Of a stretch of 64,000 nt of DNA, positions 24,964 through 34,455 are shown in pieces. The number at the start of each line of letters is the position of its first letter. Position 1 is the stretch's first letter. The notes under the pieces are model-generated. The model saw nothing but the letters and a program-made list of their open reading frames with translations, ran no database searches and was not told where the DNA came from. Source of the DNA: DASZBR01 sp035943935 (lineage in GTDB: Bacteria > Pseudomonadota > Gammaproteobacteria > DASZBR01); NCBI GenBank assembly GCA_035943935.1, contig DASZBR010000007.1, positions 19,606 to 83,605 on the forward strand. Direction: 5' to 3'. The position numbers and the translations under genes are program-made.

Positions 24964-26258
24964 AGCAAATATAAACTCTTCGCCAGTCCTTCTAAATACA
25001 ACAAGGACGGAATAAAAATGACACTATAAATCAATATCCAGCTGTTTTCAGAAACCGTGAGATTCTCGTCGTGTCGAACGCCCTTTGCAACAACACTCAG
25101 CAATCCCAACAGACCTAGTAATACTACAAACCCCATTCCTCCCATTATCAAGAGCTCTTTCATTGTTTTTATTTGCAGTGGAATTAAAAGTCCCCACATC
25201 TGCGTGCTGAGCAATAACAAAAGACACGCGGCCAAATGTGTCCCCATATTTCCCTCTCCGACCAAAATCAAATAGGGAATCAGTAATACAGGGAAATAGT
25301 AAATCCATCCCAGTGGCGACAATAACAACATAGCGACAATGACCAATGAAAATCCCAGATCAAATTGCTGCGGGCTTTGTTTTCTCCAAAAGCGTATTAA
25401 ATAGCTGAATAATGCGACAGAACAAATCACCGTTAATCCATTGGCAAGATACGGCAGATTCAAGAGAGACACATTGCCTTCTGTATTAGAAAAAATCCGT
25501 GTAAAAAATCCATAGAAAGACGCATTCCAGGTTGAGGCATACCAATGCACTTCACCCAAAACAGCATAGTATTCACGATAGGCGCTAAATCCAAATACAA
25601 AACCTGCCATTAAAAAAGCCAATATAAATACACTCAACGCCGCTATAACAATTCTTACTCGCTTGAGACATAAAAAATAAATTAAAAATAATCCACAAAA
25701 TAATTTTATTGCACAGGCAAATCCTAGCAATAATCCCGCGGAAATATCCTGATTTTTTCGCGCCAATAACCACACTGACGCTAAAATTACCAATAAAATT
25801 GAGGCCATTTGACCACAAGCGATATTATCAGCCGTAGGAAGGTATAACGCAAAAAGCGCCATAATCGGCAAGGTATTTTTATGCCATTGCGGAAACGGTC
25901 GTAAGGCGAGATACGCACCGAGGAACATACACACCACTGAAATCATATTCCAGATCTGAAACGCGCGAGAATAATTAAAATAATGCAGTGGCAATAAAAG
26001 CAACGTAAAAAACGGGGGATTTAAATTACCATCGGCCTGCCCCCATATCGACGCCATCGACGACGCTTTATTGACCACAAAGGCATTGGTGTAAATATTC
26101 TGCCCTGAAAAATAAAATAAGACAGAATTATAAAATTTCCAAAAATCAGAGGCACCGAAATAGTTTCCCGAAACCAACACTCGCTTAAACGAAATCACGA
26201 CCGTCACAAAAAGCATGAGCGCTGAAAAAAACAATAAGCCGATCCGTTTCAGTGACAT
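24954..26258 (-). CDS. GT87-type membrane glycosyltransferase, copy 2
   Basis: 434 residues, paralogous: ASDFWKFYNSVLFYFSGQNIY, DGNLNPPFFTLLLLPLHYFNYSRAFQIWN (the NPP of GT87), YLALRPFPQWHKNTLPIMALF, CAIKLFCGLFLIYFLCLKRVR and LLLSPLGWIYYFPVLLIPYL. It ends in Cys-His and overlaps both neighbours by 10 bases. Predicted inner-membrane, polyprenyl-phosphate-sugar dependent; acceptor unknown. Confidence 0.8.
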   Translation of the reverse strand: MSLKRIGLLFFSALMLFVTVVISFKRVLVSGNYFGASDFWKFYNSVLFYFSGQNIYTNAFVVNKASSMASIWGQADGNLNPPFFTLLLLPLHYFNYSRAFQIWNMISVVCMFLGAYLALRPFPQWHKNTLPIMALFALYLPTADNIACGQMASILLVILASVWLLARKNQDISAGLLLGFACAIKLFCGLFLIYFLCLKRVRIVIAALSVFILAFLMAGFVFGFSAYREYYAVLGEVHWYASTWNASFYGFFTRIFSNTEGNVSLLNLPYLANGLTVICSVALFSYLIRFWRKQSPQQFDLGFSLVIVAMLLLSPLGWIYYFPVLLIPYLILVGEGNMGTHLAACLLLLLSTQMWGLLIPLQIKTMKELLIMGGMGFVVLLGLLGLLSVVAKGVRHDENLTVSENSWILIYSVIFIPSLLYLEGLAKSLYLLCH

Positions 26259-27550
26259 AACCGGTATAAACCCCTGATCAATCCTCCTAGGGATAACACC
26301 GCTGGAATAAACACCACCGCATAAATTAATAACCAGTGATTTTCAGAAAGCGTATATTTCTCAGATTTTTTTACACCGGCATACACGATGATCAACAAAG
26401 CCAATACCGCGAGCAACACATAAAATCCCATACCCGCCAACACAAAGAGTTGCGCCATGGTTTTCATTTGCATAGGCCGCAAAAAATCTCCCGTTTGCAT
26501 GCTCGCAAAGCACACAAAGCACGCAGCCAAATGCGTCCACGTATTGCCTTCTCTGACAATGACTAAATAGGGAATTAATAATAGCGGGAAATAATACACC
26601 CACCCCAACGGTGATAATAAAAGCATCGACACGATTACTAATGAAAATCCAATATCGAATTTTTGATTACCCCACTTTATCCAATGTCGAATCAAATATC
26701 CCATTAATAAAACAGAACAACCTACGGTAAAAATATTGACCAGATAAGGCGCAACAATAAAGGGTTGATTCTTTTCAGCATTGGAAAAAAGCTTGTAGAA
26801 AAATCCGTAGAGCGAATCATTCGCACTAACCGCATACCAACCAATCTGACTCAACGTACCGTGATAAGCAAAATAAGGCTGAATACCAAAGACTAAAAGT
26901 CCTAACAAGGCCGCCATTAAAATAACCAGAATCGATACGGCGACCAAGCGATATCGCTTCAAACATAAAAAATAAATTAAAAACAATCCACAAAATAATT
27001 TGATCGCACAGGCAAAGCCAATCAATAAACCCGCAGAAATATCTTTATTTTCACGTGCCGATAGCCACGCCAACACCACTATCACCAAAAGCATTGTACT
27101 GATTTGACCGTACGCTAAATTCACGGAATTGGGCACATACATCGCGAATAACGTCAAAATCGGAAAGGTATTTTTATGCCATTGTGGAAAAGGTCGTAAG
27201 GCAAGATACCCGCCAATAAAAATACAGGCTATCGAAATTTCACTCCATATTTTATAGGCATCGCCATAATTAAACACATGAAGCGGCAAGAGTAATAGTG
27301 TAAAAAAAGGCGGATTTAAATTACCGTTCGCGGATACCCATTCTGAATAGAGAGGCCCTTTTAATTCAATGATGAGATTACTGTAAAGATTCTGTCCTGA
27401 AAAATAAAGTAGTGTTGACTCATAAAATTTATAAAAATCTGTCGCACCATAATAGGCACCCGAGGTAATCGCCCGCTTGAAATAAACCACTAACGTCACA
27501 AAAAGAAGAATAAAACACAGCAAAAATAGACTGATTCTTTTTAATGACAT
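26249..27550 (-). CDS. GT87-type membrane glycosyltransferase, copy 1
   Basis: 433 residues, first glycosyltransferase of the array: ATDFYKFYESTLLYFSGQNLY, NGNLNPPFFTLLLLPLHVFNYGDAYKIW, YLALRPFPQWHKNTFPILTLF and LLLSPLGWVYYFPLLLIPYLV. It starts ATGTCATTAA inside the end of the HAD phosphatase gene (10-base overlap), the same junction seen between all paralogues. About ten transmembrane helices are expected. Confidence 0.8.
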   Translation of the reverse strand: MSLKRISLFLLCFILLFVTLVVYFKRAITSGAYYGATDFYKFYESTLLYFSGQNLYSNLIIELKGPLYSEWVSANGNLNPPFFTLLLLPLHVFNYGDAYKIWSEISIACIFIGGYLALRPFPQWHKNTFPILTLFAMYVPNSVNLAYGQISTMLLVIVVLAWLSARENKDISAGLLIGFACAIKLFCGLFLIYFLCLKRYRLVAVSILVILMAALLGLLVFGIQPYFAYHGTLSQIGWYAVSANDSLYGFFYKLFSNAEKNQPFIVAPYLVNIFTVGCSVLLMGYLIRHWIKWGNQKFDIGFSLVIVSMLLLSPLGWVYYFPLLLIPYLVIVREGNTWTHLAACFVCFASMQTGDFLRPMQMKTMAQLFVLAGMGFYVLLAVLALLIIVYAGVKKSEKYTLSENHWLLIYAVVFIPAVLSLGGLIRGLYRLCH

Positions 27551-28146
27551 GGAGGCATAATTCTATAAAAAGGATGATCGGCTAACGCCAGCAATTCTTG
27601 ATCGCCGCGACTATCGCCGTAGGCATACAGTGTAAAACCTTCTTTTGGCCCAAAGCGTTCTAATAAGCGGTTCACTTTTTCTTGGCCGAAACAATTTTGT
27701 CCGTCAATTTTTCCCGTCACACGACCATTGTGAATGTGCAAACGTGTCGCACTCAATTCCAATCCCACAGAATCTGCCCAGGGTTTTAAGTAAAGCTCTA
27801 GACCTGCACTGATTAAAATACATTCATGCCCTTTTTTTTGGTGCCAATGAAGTCGTTGAAGCGCTTCGGGTTTTACACAACGTGAAAGTCTACTCAAAGA
27901 AAATATTTTTGCTTGTTCTTCAAGTTTTTCATACGAACAATTTCTTAAAAAAGCCTTGAGTAATTTTTCTTTGGCATCATGATTCTCGAGATAACCCATT
28001 TTATAGAGCGAAACCGTTGGAATTAATTGAATGGCTTTCATGACTTTAAAATGGATAGGATGCAAATGAAATAAAAAGGGGAGTAGCGTATCGTGATAGG
28101 TCATGGTTTTATCAAAATCGAACGCAGCGACCGTTCTATGACTCAT
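27541..28146 (-). CDS. HAD-IB family phosphatase
   Basis: 201 residues. HAD motif I is FDFDKTMTYHDTLLPF (DxDxT), motif II ECILISAGLELYLKPWA (hhhT/S), motif III lies in EKVNRLLERFGP, motif IV YGDSRGDQELL. The insertion between motifs I and II is helical, as in the IB subfamily that includes SerB and PgpC phosphatases. Substrate unknown; its place at the head of a glycosyltransferase array ending in waaA suggests a lipid- or sugar-phosphate. The ending PPCH and 10-base overlap match the downstream junctions. Confidence 0.82.
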   Translation of the reverse strand: MSHRTVAAFDFDKTMTYHDTLLPFLFHLHPIHFKVMKAIQLIPTVSLYKMGYLENHDAKEKLLKAFLRNCSYEKLEEQAKIFSLSRLSRCVKPEALQRLHWHQKKGHECILISAGLELYLKPWADSVGLELSATRLHIHNGRVTGKIDGQNCFGQEKVNRLLERFGPKEGFTLYAYGDSRGDQELLALADHPFYRIMPPCH

Positions 28147-28156
28147 ATTTTATAAC

Positions 28157-28642
28157 TCATAGTGTTTCTTCGGAAAATACGAGGGGAACAAACTCGCGCA
28201 GCGCGTTCTTATAAACTTGTCGTTTGAAAAAAATGGCATGTTTAACCGGATACCAATACGTCACCCAGCGCCAGGCATCAAATTCAGGAGAGTCTGTTCT
28301 GTCTAAACAAACCGCAGAGTGATCCGTAATCAATCTCAATAAAAACCATTTTTGTTTTTGGCCTATACAAAGAGGTCGACTGTCATGACGAATATAAGCA
28401 TCGGGAATACGATAATGTAGCCACTCTTGGGTTTGGCCAATGATTTCGACATCTTCTGGCCGCAGACCTAATTCTTCATACATTTCACGGTAGAGGGCTT
28501 CTTCAGCGCTTTCTCCCGGATGAACGCCTCCCTGAGGGAATTGCCAGGCGTTTTGGCCTATGCGTCGCGCCCATAGCAAATTGGCCTTATCATTCATTAC
28601 AATGATGCCAATATTCGATCGGAAACCGTTTTCGTCAATCAT
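28157..28642 (-). CDS. rppH: RNA pyrophosphohydrolase
   Basis: 161 residues. It starts MIDENGFRSNIGIIVMND, the RppH/NudH N-terminus, and has ARRIGQNAWQFPQGGVHPGE followed by the Nudix box catalytic part REMYEELG, then FDAWRWVTYWYPVKHAIFFK. It removes pyrophosphate from 5'-triphosphate mRNA, triggering decay. It is head-to-head with prlC (14 bases between starts) and 10 bases upstream of the HAD phosphatase gene. Confidence 0.94.
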   Translation of the reverse strand: MIDENGFRSNIGIIVMNDKANLLWARRIGQNAWQFPQGGVHPGESAEEALYREMYEELGLRPEDVEIIGQTQEWLHYRIPDAYIRHDSRPLCIGQKQKWFLLRLITDHSAVCLDRTDSPEFDAWRWVTYWYPVKHAIFFKRQVYKNALREFVPLVFSEETL

Positions 28643-28656
28643 ACTCGAGGATAATC

Positions 28657-30537
28657 ATGGAATTGCCCCAATTTAAGCATAGAGTGCTGGCTAAAATCCA
28701 GCCAGAACTTGAAACTCTTCTGGCGCAAAATCTCAAACAGCTCGAAGCGGATGCTCTCAATGACCCCATTCAACTGTCCGAAATTCTGGAAAATCGCCTC
28801 ACTCATTTCTGGTCACCCATACAGCATCTCCATGCCGTTTGCAGCACACCCGAATTGCGCAAAATTTATCTGGCGTGTTTACCTCTGTTATCTGATTATG
28901 GAACCGCTCTCAGCCATAACGAAAAGCTGTATCAGGCTTATTTAAAAGCGCCTCAAAATAGAATTACAGAATTGGCCATTCGCGATTTTAAATTATCTGG
29001 CATTGCACTCTCGCCCGAAAAGAAACAGCGCTATGCGGATATTGATAAAGCGCTGTCTGAATTATCCACAAAATATGGTGAGAATATCCTCGAGGCAACA
29101 CAAGAATGGAAATATCAAGCAACACCTGAAGAATTAGCGGGTATCCCCGACAACATTCTTCCTGAAGATCATATGCTGACACTTGATGCGCCCTGTTATA
29201 TGGCCGTTCAAAAATATGCTGTTTCTCGAGAATTACGTGAGAAATGTTATAAAGCTTATGTCACACGCGCATCTGAACTGGATGGTGGAAAACATGACAA
29301 CGCGCCACTCATGGAAAAAATAATGACATTACGTCAAGAACAGGCTGCGTTATTAGGCTTTAAAAATTATGCTGAATATTCCCTCGCGACTAAAATGGCA
29401 AAAAAACCGCAAGAAGTATTAGATTTCTTAAATAATTTAATTACCTCCGCTAAACCCGTCGCCATGCGCGAACTTAAACGATTAGAAGAATTTGCGGGTC
29501 ATGCGTTACAACCGTGGGATATGGCTTTTTACAGCGAAAAATTACAAAAGCAATTTTATGAAATTGATGAGGAGCAATTACGACCGTATTTTCCTGTTGA
29601 TCATGTGATATCAGAATTATTTAATTTAATGGAAGCTGTTTTTGGATTAGAGATTAAAAAATTAGAGGGTATAGAAACCTGGCATCCAGATGTAAAAGTC
29701 TTTGAAATAAAATCTCCAAAAGCCGTTTTTTATATGGATTTATATGTCCGCAAAAATAAACGCGAAGGCGCATGGATGGATGATTATTGTTCGCGGTATA
29801 AAAAACCCGACGGCACACTTCAAATCCCGGTGGCTTTTTTAACCTGTAATTTCAGAGCCCCCACAAAAGATCAGCCCGCTTTATTAACACACGATGAAGT
29901 CATTACCTTATTTCATGAATTCGGCCATGGATTACATCATATGCTGACGCAAATCGATCGCATTGATATTTCGGGAATGAATAATGTTCCCTGGGATGCA
30001 GTTGAGTTGCCTAGCCAGTTTATGGAAAATTTCTGCTGGAACAAGGACGTCCTCAAAAAGCTTTCTAAACATTATAAAACAGCCGAGTCTTTACCCGATG
30101 ATTTAATTCAAAAAATGATAGCGGCTAAACAATTTAATTCGGGTTTATATTTAATGCGTCAATTAGAATTCGGTTTATTTGATTTCGAGCTGCATCTTAC
30201 TTCAAAACCTGTGATGGATATTTTGAATACCGTCCGTCAAAAAACGGCTGTTATAAAATCGCCAGACTATAATCGCTCACCGAATACGTTTTCGCATATT
30301 TTTGATGGCGGTTATGATGCAGGGTATTACAGTTATTTATGGGCAGAAGTCTTATCGTGCGATGCGTTTGCGTTATTTGAAGAAACGGGAATATTCAATC
30401 AAAAAACAGGGCAAGATTATATTAATAAATTATTATCTCAAGGCGGCTCTGAAGACATCGGCATTTTATTTAAAAATTTCCGGGGTCGAGAACCTAACAA
30501 TAAAGCTTTTTTAAAGAGCTGGGGATTATTGGCATGA
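28657..30537 (+). CDS. prlC: Oligopeptidase A, M3 family
   Basis: 626 residues, somewhat shorter than the ~680 of E. coli PrlC. The zinc-binding HEFGH is in TLFHEFGHGLHHML (around residue 421), with the downstream Glu in PSQFMENFCW. Family regions such as NVPWDAVELPSQFMEN and DAGYYSYLWAEVLSCDAF are present. It is a cytoplasmic oligopeptidase degrading peptides and some signal peptides. Its stop overlaps hemD by four bases. Confidence 0.93.
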   Translation: MELPQFKHRVLAKIQPELETLLAQNLKQLEADALNDPIQLSEILENRLTHFWSPIQHLHAVCSTPELRKIYLACLPLLSDYGTALSHNEKLYQAYLKAPQNRITELAIRDFKLSGIALSPEKKQRYADIDKALSELSTKYGENILEATQEWKYQATPEELAGIPDNILPEDHMLTLDAPCYMAVQKYAVSRELREKCYKAYVTRASELDGGKHDNAPLMEKIMTLRQEQAALLGFKNYAEYSLATKMAKKPQEVLDFLNNLITSAKPVAMRELKRLEEFAGHALQPWDMAFYSEKLQKQFYEIDEEQLRPYFPVDHVISELFNLMEAVFGLEIKKLEGIETWHPDVKVFEIKSPKAVFYMDLYVRKNKREGAWMDDYCSRYKKPDGTLQIPVAFLTCNFRAPTKDQPALLTHDEVITLFHEFGHGLHHMLTQIDRIDISGMNNVPWDAVELPSQFMENFCWNKDVLKKLSKHYKTAESLPDDLIQKMIAAKQFNSGLYLMRQLEFGLFDFELHLTSKPVMDILNTVRQKTAVIKSPDYNRSPNTFSHIFDGGYDAGYYSYLWAEVLSCDAFALFEETGIFNQKTGQDYINKLLSQGGSEDIGILFKNFRGREPNNKAFLKSWGLLA

Positions 30538-31235
30538 AAAAAATAAAAACAGTTTTAATTACGCGCCCATGTGATCAAGCTAAGCTATTAGCTGAAAAAC
30601 TCAAGCAATTAAATCTGCAGCCCATTATGTTTCCTGCCATAGAAATTAAGCCAGTCAATTTTAATGCCCAGATTGATCTGAATAAATTTCACAGCCTAAT
30701 TTTTGTAAGCCCTGCGGCTATTATTAATTTTCACTCCCACATTAGAAAAATTCCCTCTCATCTCCGTATTTTTACCATGGGCGAAGACTCCGCAAAAGTG
30801 ATTGAACAATTAGGCTGGCCAAAAGCTATTTATCCTCTTAGCCATTTTAGTCGCGAAAATTTGCTAAAGCTTCCTGAGCTACAACAGCTCTCCCATCAAG
30901 CTGTTTTGATTATTGAAGGTAAGAATGGCAATCCTGAACTGAAAACAATCCTTGAATCACGCGGCGCGACTGTGTCCAGTCTTATTGTCTATGAACGAAC
31001 CTTACCTCAGCCTAAAAAATTGCCCGAATTGGATACTATAGATATAGCCATTTGTACGAGCCAAGAAGGACTGAAAAATCTGGTGGCTTTATTAGGATCC
31101 GACATCAAAACTAAACCCTTATTATTAAGCAGCCAAAAGCTCGTTGCGCTCGCAAAAACACTCGATTTTACGGGTAGAATATTCTTAGCAGAAAATGCCG
31201 GGGATAACGCCCTGATTAAGGCCTTGCCAATTTGA
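30534..31235 (+). CDS. hemD: Uroporphyrinogen-III synthase
   Basis: 233 residues of low conservation, as usual for HemD: VLITRPCDQAKLLAEKLKQLNLQPIMFPAIEI, SLIFVSPAAIINF, FTMGEDSAKVIEQLGW and VLIIEGKNGNPELKTILESRGA. It cyclises hydroxymethylbilane to uroporphyrinogen III for haem. Identification is strengthened by hemX and hemY directly downstream. It overlaps prlC by ATGA. Confidence 0.9.
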   Translation: MKKIKTVLITRPCDQAKLLAEKLKQLNLQPIMFPAIEIKPVNFNAQIDLNKFHSLIFVSPAAIINFHSHIRKIPSHLRIFTMGEDSAKVIEQLGWPKAIYPLSHFSRENLLKLPELQQLSHQAVLIIEGKNGNPELKTILESRGATVSSLIVYERTLPQPKKLPELDTIDIAICTSQEGLKNLVALLGSDIKTKPLLLSSQKLVALAKTLDFTGRIFLAENAGDNALIKALPI

Positions 31236-31285
31236 GCCTAAAAAGGCAATCTTATGCTCTCTGAACTACCCTTAAAGGATGCTTT

Positions 31286-32209
31286 ATGTCTCCGAAAGCT
31301 TTTCCTATCGCCTCATCCCTGCTTTTCATCGCTATCATGGCGGGTGTTGCGGACCTGTGGATTGAAAATCAACATGCGCATCATGAAATCATGGAGACAC
31401 AGAAACACCTCGTCGAACTCACCAGCGCGCAGAAAGTGCTCGAAAATAATCTCAACACACAATCCAATCAATCCGCTGAACTCGGTCATCAAGTCAGTGA
31501 TTTAATGAATCGCCTGTCGAGTGATCAACGAACGTTCAAAGTCTCTGAAATCTCTTATCTGGTCAATATGGCCAATTTACGATTGACCACACAGCATGAC
31601 GTCACCAGTTCACTCATACTTTTAAAAGAAGCCAATCAAGAAATCAATGCGCTGAATGATCCGTCCATGGAAACGTTTCGCGAAGCCTTAGTTAAAAACA
31701 TCAGTGCTTTACAAGATATTCCTCCCGTTGATTTAACTGCATTATCAGATAAATTAACGCAACTGCAATCACAGGTCCCTAATCTTTCTATTTTAGTAGC
31801 CCCAAAACCGAACACCTCCATTCTTGAAAATACGCCTCATCAAGCCGAGAAAAAATGGTGGGATCGTGCCTGGGATAATATTCGTGCCTCACTCAAACAA
31901 CTCGTCGTTGTAACCCATCAAAGCGAAGATATTCCTGCGATGATGACACCCGACCAACAAATTTATCTTCAAGAAAATCTGCAATTATTGATCATGCAAG
32001 CACAATGGGGTGCGCTCAACCATAATGATGAGATCTATCATTCCAGTCTCAATCAAGCCAAAGATTGGGTGAATAAATATTACGTACAAAATTCAGCCAA
32101 TACACAAGCGTTCTTAAAATCGGTGGATGATTTACTCACCGTTAATCTTTCTCCTCGTTATCCTGATGTAACGCAAGCCTTACCGTTACTGAATCAGGGG
32201 ACACACTGA
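31286..32209 (+). CDS. hemX: HemX-like membrane protein
   Basis: 307 residues with one N-terminal transmembrane helix (AFPIASSLLFIAIMAGVADLWI), then a coiled-coil stretch and the HemX domain: YLVNMANLRLTTQHDVTSSLILLKEANQEI and WWDRAWDNIRASLKQLVVV. It belongs to the HemX family found beside hemD, annotated as uroporphyrin-III methyltransferase-like though it lacks the SAM domain. Its role is uncertain. AAAGGA at 31274-31279 sets the start; the stop overlaps hemY by one base. Confidence 0.9.
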   Translation: MSPKAFPIASSLLFIAIMAGVADLWIENQHAHHEIMETQKHLVELTSAQKVLENNLNTQSNQSAELGHQVSDLMNRLSSDQRTFKVSEISYLVNMANLRLTTQHDVTSSLILLKEANQEINALNDPSMETFREALVKNISALQDIPPVDLTALSDKLTQLQSQVPNLSILVAPKPNTSILENTPHQAEKKWWDRAWDNIRASLKQLVVVTHQSEDIPAMMTPDQQIYLQENLQLLIMQAQWGALNHNDEIYHSSLNQAKDWVNKYYVQNSANTQAFLKSVDDLLTVNLSPRYPDVTQALPLLNQGTH

Positions 32210-33312
32210 TGAAACGACTGATATTTTATTTCCTGATTTTATTGTTTGCCGTATGGGGTGGATTAAAAATCGCTGCTGACCCGGGTTATTTATTAATTTC
32301 CTATCAAAAAAATACGATTGAGATGCCGGTGTGGTTTGCGTGTTTCGGCATTGTATTGGGCTTCATTGTTTTTTATTTCCTGCTGCGATTAATCAGCAAT
32401 ATGTTTTCTCTTACCGCTCGCATTCGCGCATGGAATCGACAACGCCGCGTTCGTCGTGCGTGGCAACGTACGCACCGTGGGTTTATAGCGTTGGCCGCCG
32501 GCGAATTTGCTTTAGCAGAAAGTGATTTGTTGCGCGCAGTTAAATATACCGATACACCTATCTTAAATTATTTAGCCGCTGCACGCGCTGCTCAAGGGCA
32601 AAATAAAATCGCGCAACGCGATGAATATCTTTCAAAAATCAACGAAAAAGGAAGATTACCTGAACTTGCCGTGGGATTAACCCAAGCAAAATTACAATTA
32701 GAACAACAGCAATATGAACAAGCATTGGCCACACTTCAGCAACTACAACATATTGCGCCGAAACATAAGCCGTTGTTGGTTTTACTCAAACAGACTTATT
32801 ATCATTTACATGATTGGGCATCTCTCGAAATTTTATTTCCCCAGCTGGAAAAATATCAAATTTTTAACGAAGAAAAGCTGCAAAAATTACAGATTAAAAT
32901 TTATACCGGTCTCCTCACCACGGCCTCCAAACAAAAAGGCGATTCCATCGAATTAGTGTGGCAACGCACCCCCAAAGAACTTCGCTTAAATCCTGAAGTA
33001 TTAGATCTTTATCTGCCGTATATTTCGAAAAAAGATCACGACGAAGCCGAAAAAATTATTCGCCATTCACTCAGTCATGCGGAAAGTTTACTGAAAGAAA
33101 AACCGAACGATGCTAATTTGCTCTTAACACTCGGCGAATTATGCGTAAAATCTCAACTCTGGGGTAAAGCGCGCAGTTATTTTGACGCAAGCTTAATCGT
33201 CGCGCCGAAAGCAAAAACCTATTTTGAATTGGCTAAATTATTAGAACAATTAGGCGAAACGGACAAAGCCATGGAAACCTATCGCCGAGGATTGGCATTG
33301 AGTATTCAATGA
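32209..33312 (+). CDS. hemY: HemY-like TPR protein
   Basis: 367 residues: two N-terminal transmembrane helices (LIFYFLILLFAVWGG; VWFACFGIVLGFIVFYFLLRLI) and TPR-like helices to the end (residues ~95-360), ending KAMETYRRGLALS. ADPGYLLISYQ is the typical HemY N-terminal segment. It is an inner-membrane protein of the hemDXY operon with an unclear role in haem metabolism, not the protoporphyrinogen oxidase also called HemY. ATGA overlap with hemW. Confidence 0.92.
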   Translation: MKRLIFYFLILLFAVWGGLKIAADPGYLLISYQKNTIEMPVWFACFGIVLGFIVFYFLLRLISNMFSLTARIRAWNRQRRVRRAWQRTHRGFIALAAGEFALAESDLLRAVKYTDTPILNYLAAARAAQGQNKIAQRDEYLSKINEKGRLPELAVGLTQAKLQLEQQQYEQALATLQQLQHIAPKHKPLLVLLKQTYYHLHDWASLEILFPQLEKYQIFNEEKLQKLQIKIYTGLLTTASKQKGDSIELVWQRTPKELRLNPEVLDLYLPYISKKDHDEAEKIIRHSLSHAESLLKEKPNDANLLLTLGELCVKSQLWGKARSYFDASLIVAPKAKTYFELAKLLEQLGETDKAMETYRRGLALSIQ

Positions 33313-34442
33313 ATCTTTTAGTAAATAATAATATTCCGTTGTCTTTATATATCCATTTTCCGTGGTGTATTCGAAAATGTCCGTATTGTGATTTTAATTC
33401 CCATACCCTTAAACAAGATCTTCCCGAGCAAGAGTATATTTCAACTCTCCTTAGGGATCTTGATCACGATCTCAATAATTTTGATCTTAATAATCGCCCT
33501 ATACACAGCATATTTATGGGTGGTGGCACCCCCAGTTTATTCTCCCCCGAAAGTATTTATAGCTTATTAAAATCTATCCAATCCCGAATAGATTTTAAAT
33601 CTAATCTGGAAATTACTTTAGAAGCTAATCCCGGGACTTTCGAACAAGATAAATTCTTAGGTTTTAGACAAGCAGGAATTAATCGATTATCTATAGGCAT
33701 ACAGAGTTTTCAAAAAGAAAAGCTTAAAGCTTTGGGCAGAATTCATGATGATGAAGCAGCACTGCGTGCAATTAACATTGCAAAACAGGCGGGATTTGAG
33801 AATTTTAATATAGACCTCATGCACGGTTTACCTAATCAAAATCTAGATGATGCCATGTTTGATATTAAATCCGCTTTAGGTTTTTTACCGCCGCATATAT
33901 CCTGGTATCAACTTACTCTAGAACCTAATACTTTATTTTTCCAAAAACCTCCTGTACTTCCGGATGAAAATATTCTGGGTGATATTAATCAACTTGGTGG
34001 AGAGCTACTTTCTCAACATAATTACAGCAATTATGAAATTTCAGCGCACTGCCAACCGGGTCGTGAATGCCAGCATAATGTAAATTACTGGGAATTTGGT
34101 GATTACTTGGGCATTGGCGCAGGAGCACACGGAAAAATTGGCCATACCCGAATCGCTAAAATCAAACATCCCAAAGAATATCTCACCAAAGATTTTATTG
34201 CTTCTCAGGCACCCATTGAAAATAACCAACTAGCATTTGAATTTATGTTAAATACCCTGAGATTAAAAAAATTAATCAGCTGGGAATTATTTGCAGAAAG
34301 AACAAATTTAGATCCAAAAGATATTTTAGATAAGCTGAATAAATTAGCAGATAAAAAGCTGATGATTATTTCTAATAATGGCTTTGAGTTAACAAACTTG
34401 GGGCAAAGATTTTTAAATGATGTATTGACGAATTTTTTATAA
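33309..34442 (+). CDS. hemW: HemW, radical SAM haem chaperone
   Basis: 377 residues. LSLYIHFPWCIRKCPYCDFNSH carries the radical-SAM CxxxCxxC, with the extra Cys context seen in HemW and HemN. FMGGGTPSLF, EANPGT, RLSIGIQSF and the LMHGLPNQ segment follow, with the HemW C-terminal domain at the end. HemW binds haem and delivers it to target proteins. It follows the hemDXY genes with a four-base overlap. Confidence 0.93.
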   Translation: MNLLVNNNIPLSLYIHFPWCIRKCPYCDFNSHTLKQDLPEQEYISTLLRDLDHDLNNFDLNNRPIHSIFMGGGTPSLFSPESIYSLLKSIQSRIDFKSNLEITLEANPGTFEQDKFLGFRQAGINRLSIGIQSFQKEKLKALGRIHDDEAALRAINIAKQAGFENFNIDLMHGLPNQNLDDAMFDIKSALGFLPPHISWYQLTLEPNTLFFQKPPVLPDENILGDINQLGGELLSQHNYSNYEISAHCQPGRECQHNVNYWEFGDYLGIGAGAHGKIGHTRIAKIKHPKEYLTKDFIASQAPIENNQLAFEFMLNTLRLKKLISWELFAERTNLDPKDILDKLNKLADKKLMIISNNGFELTNLGQRFLNDVLTNFL

Positions 34443-34455
34443 TCCCAGGATAATT

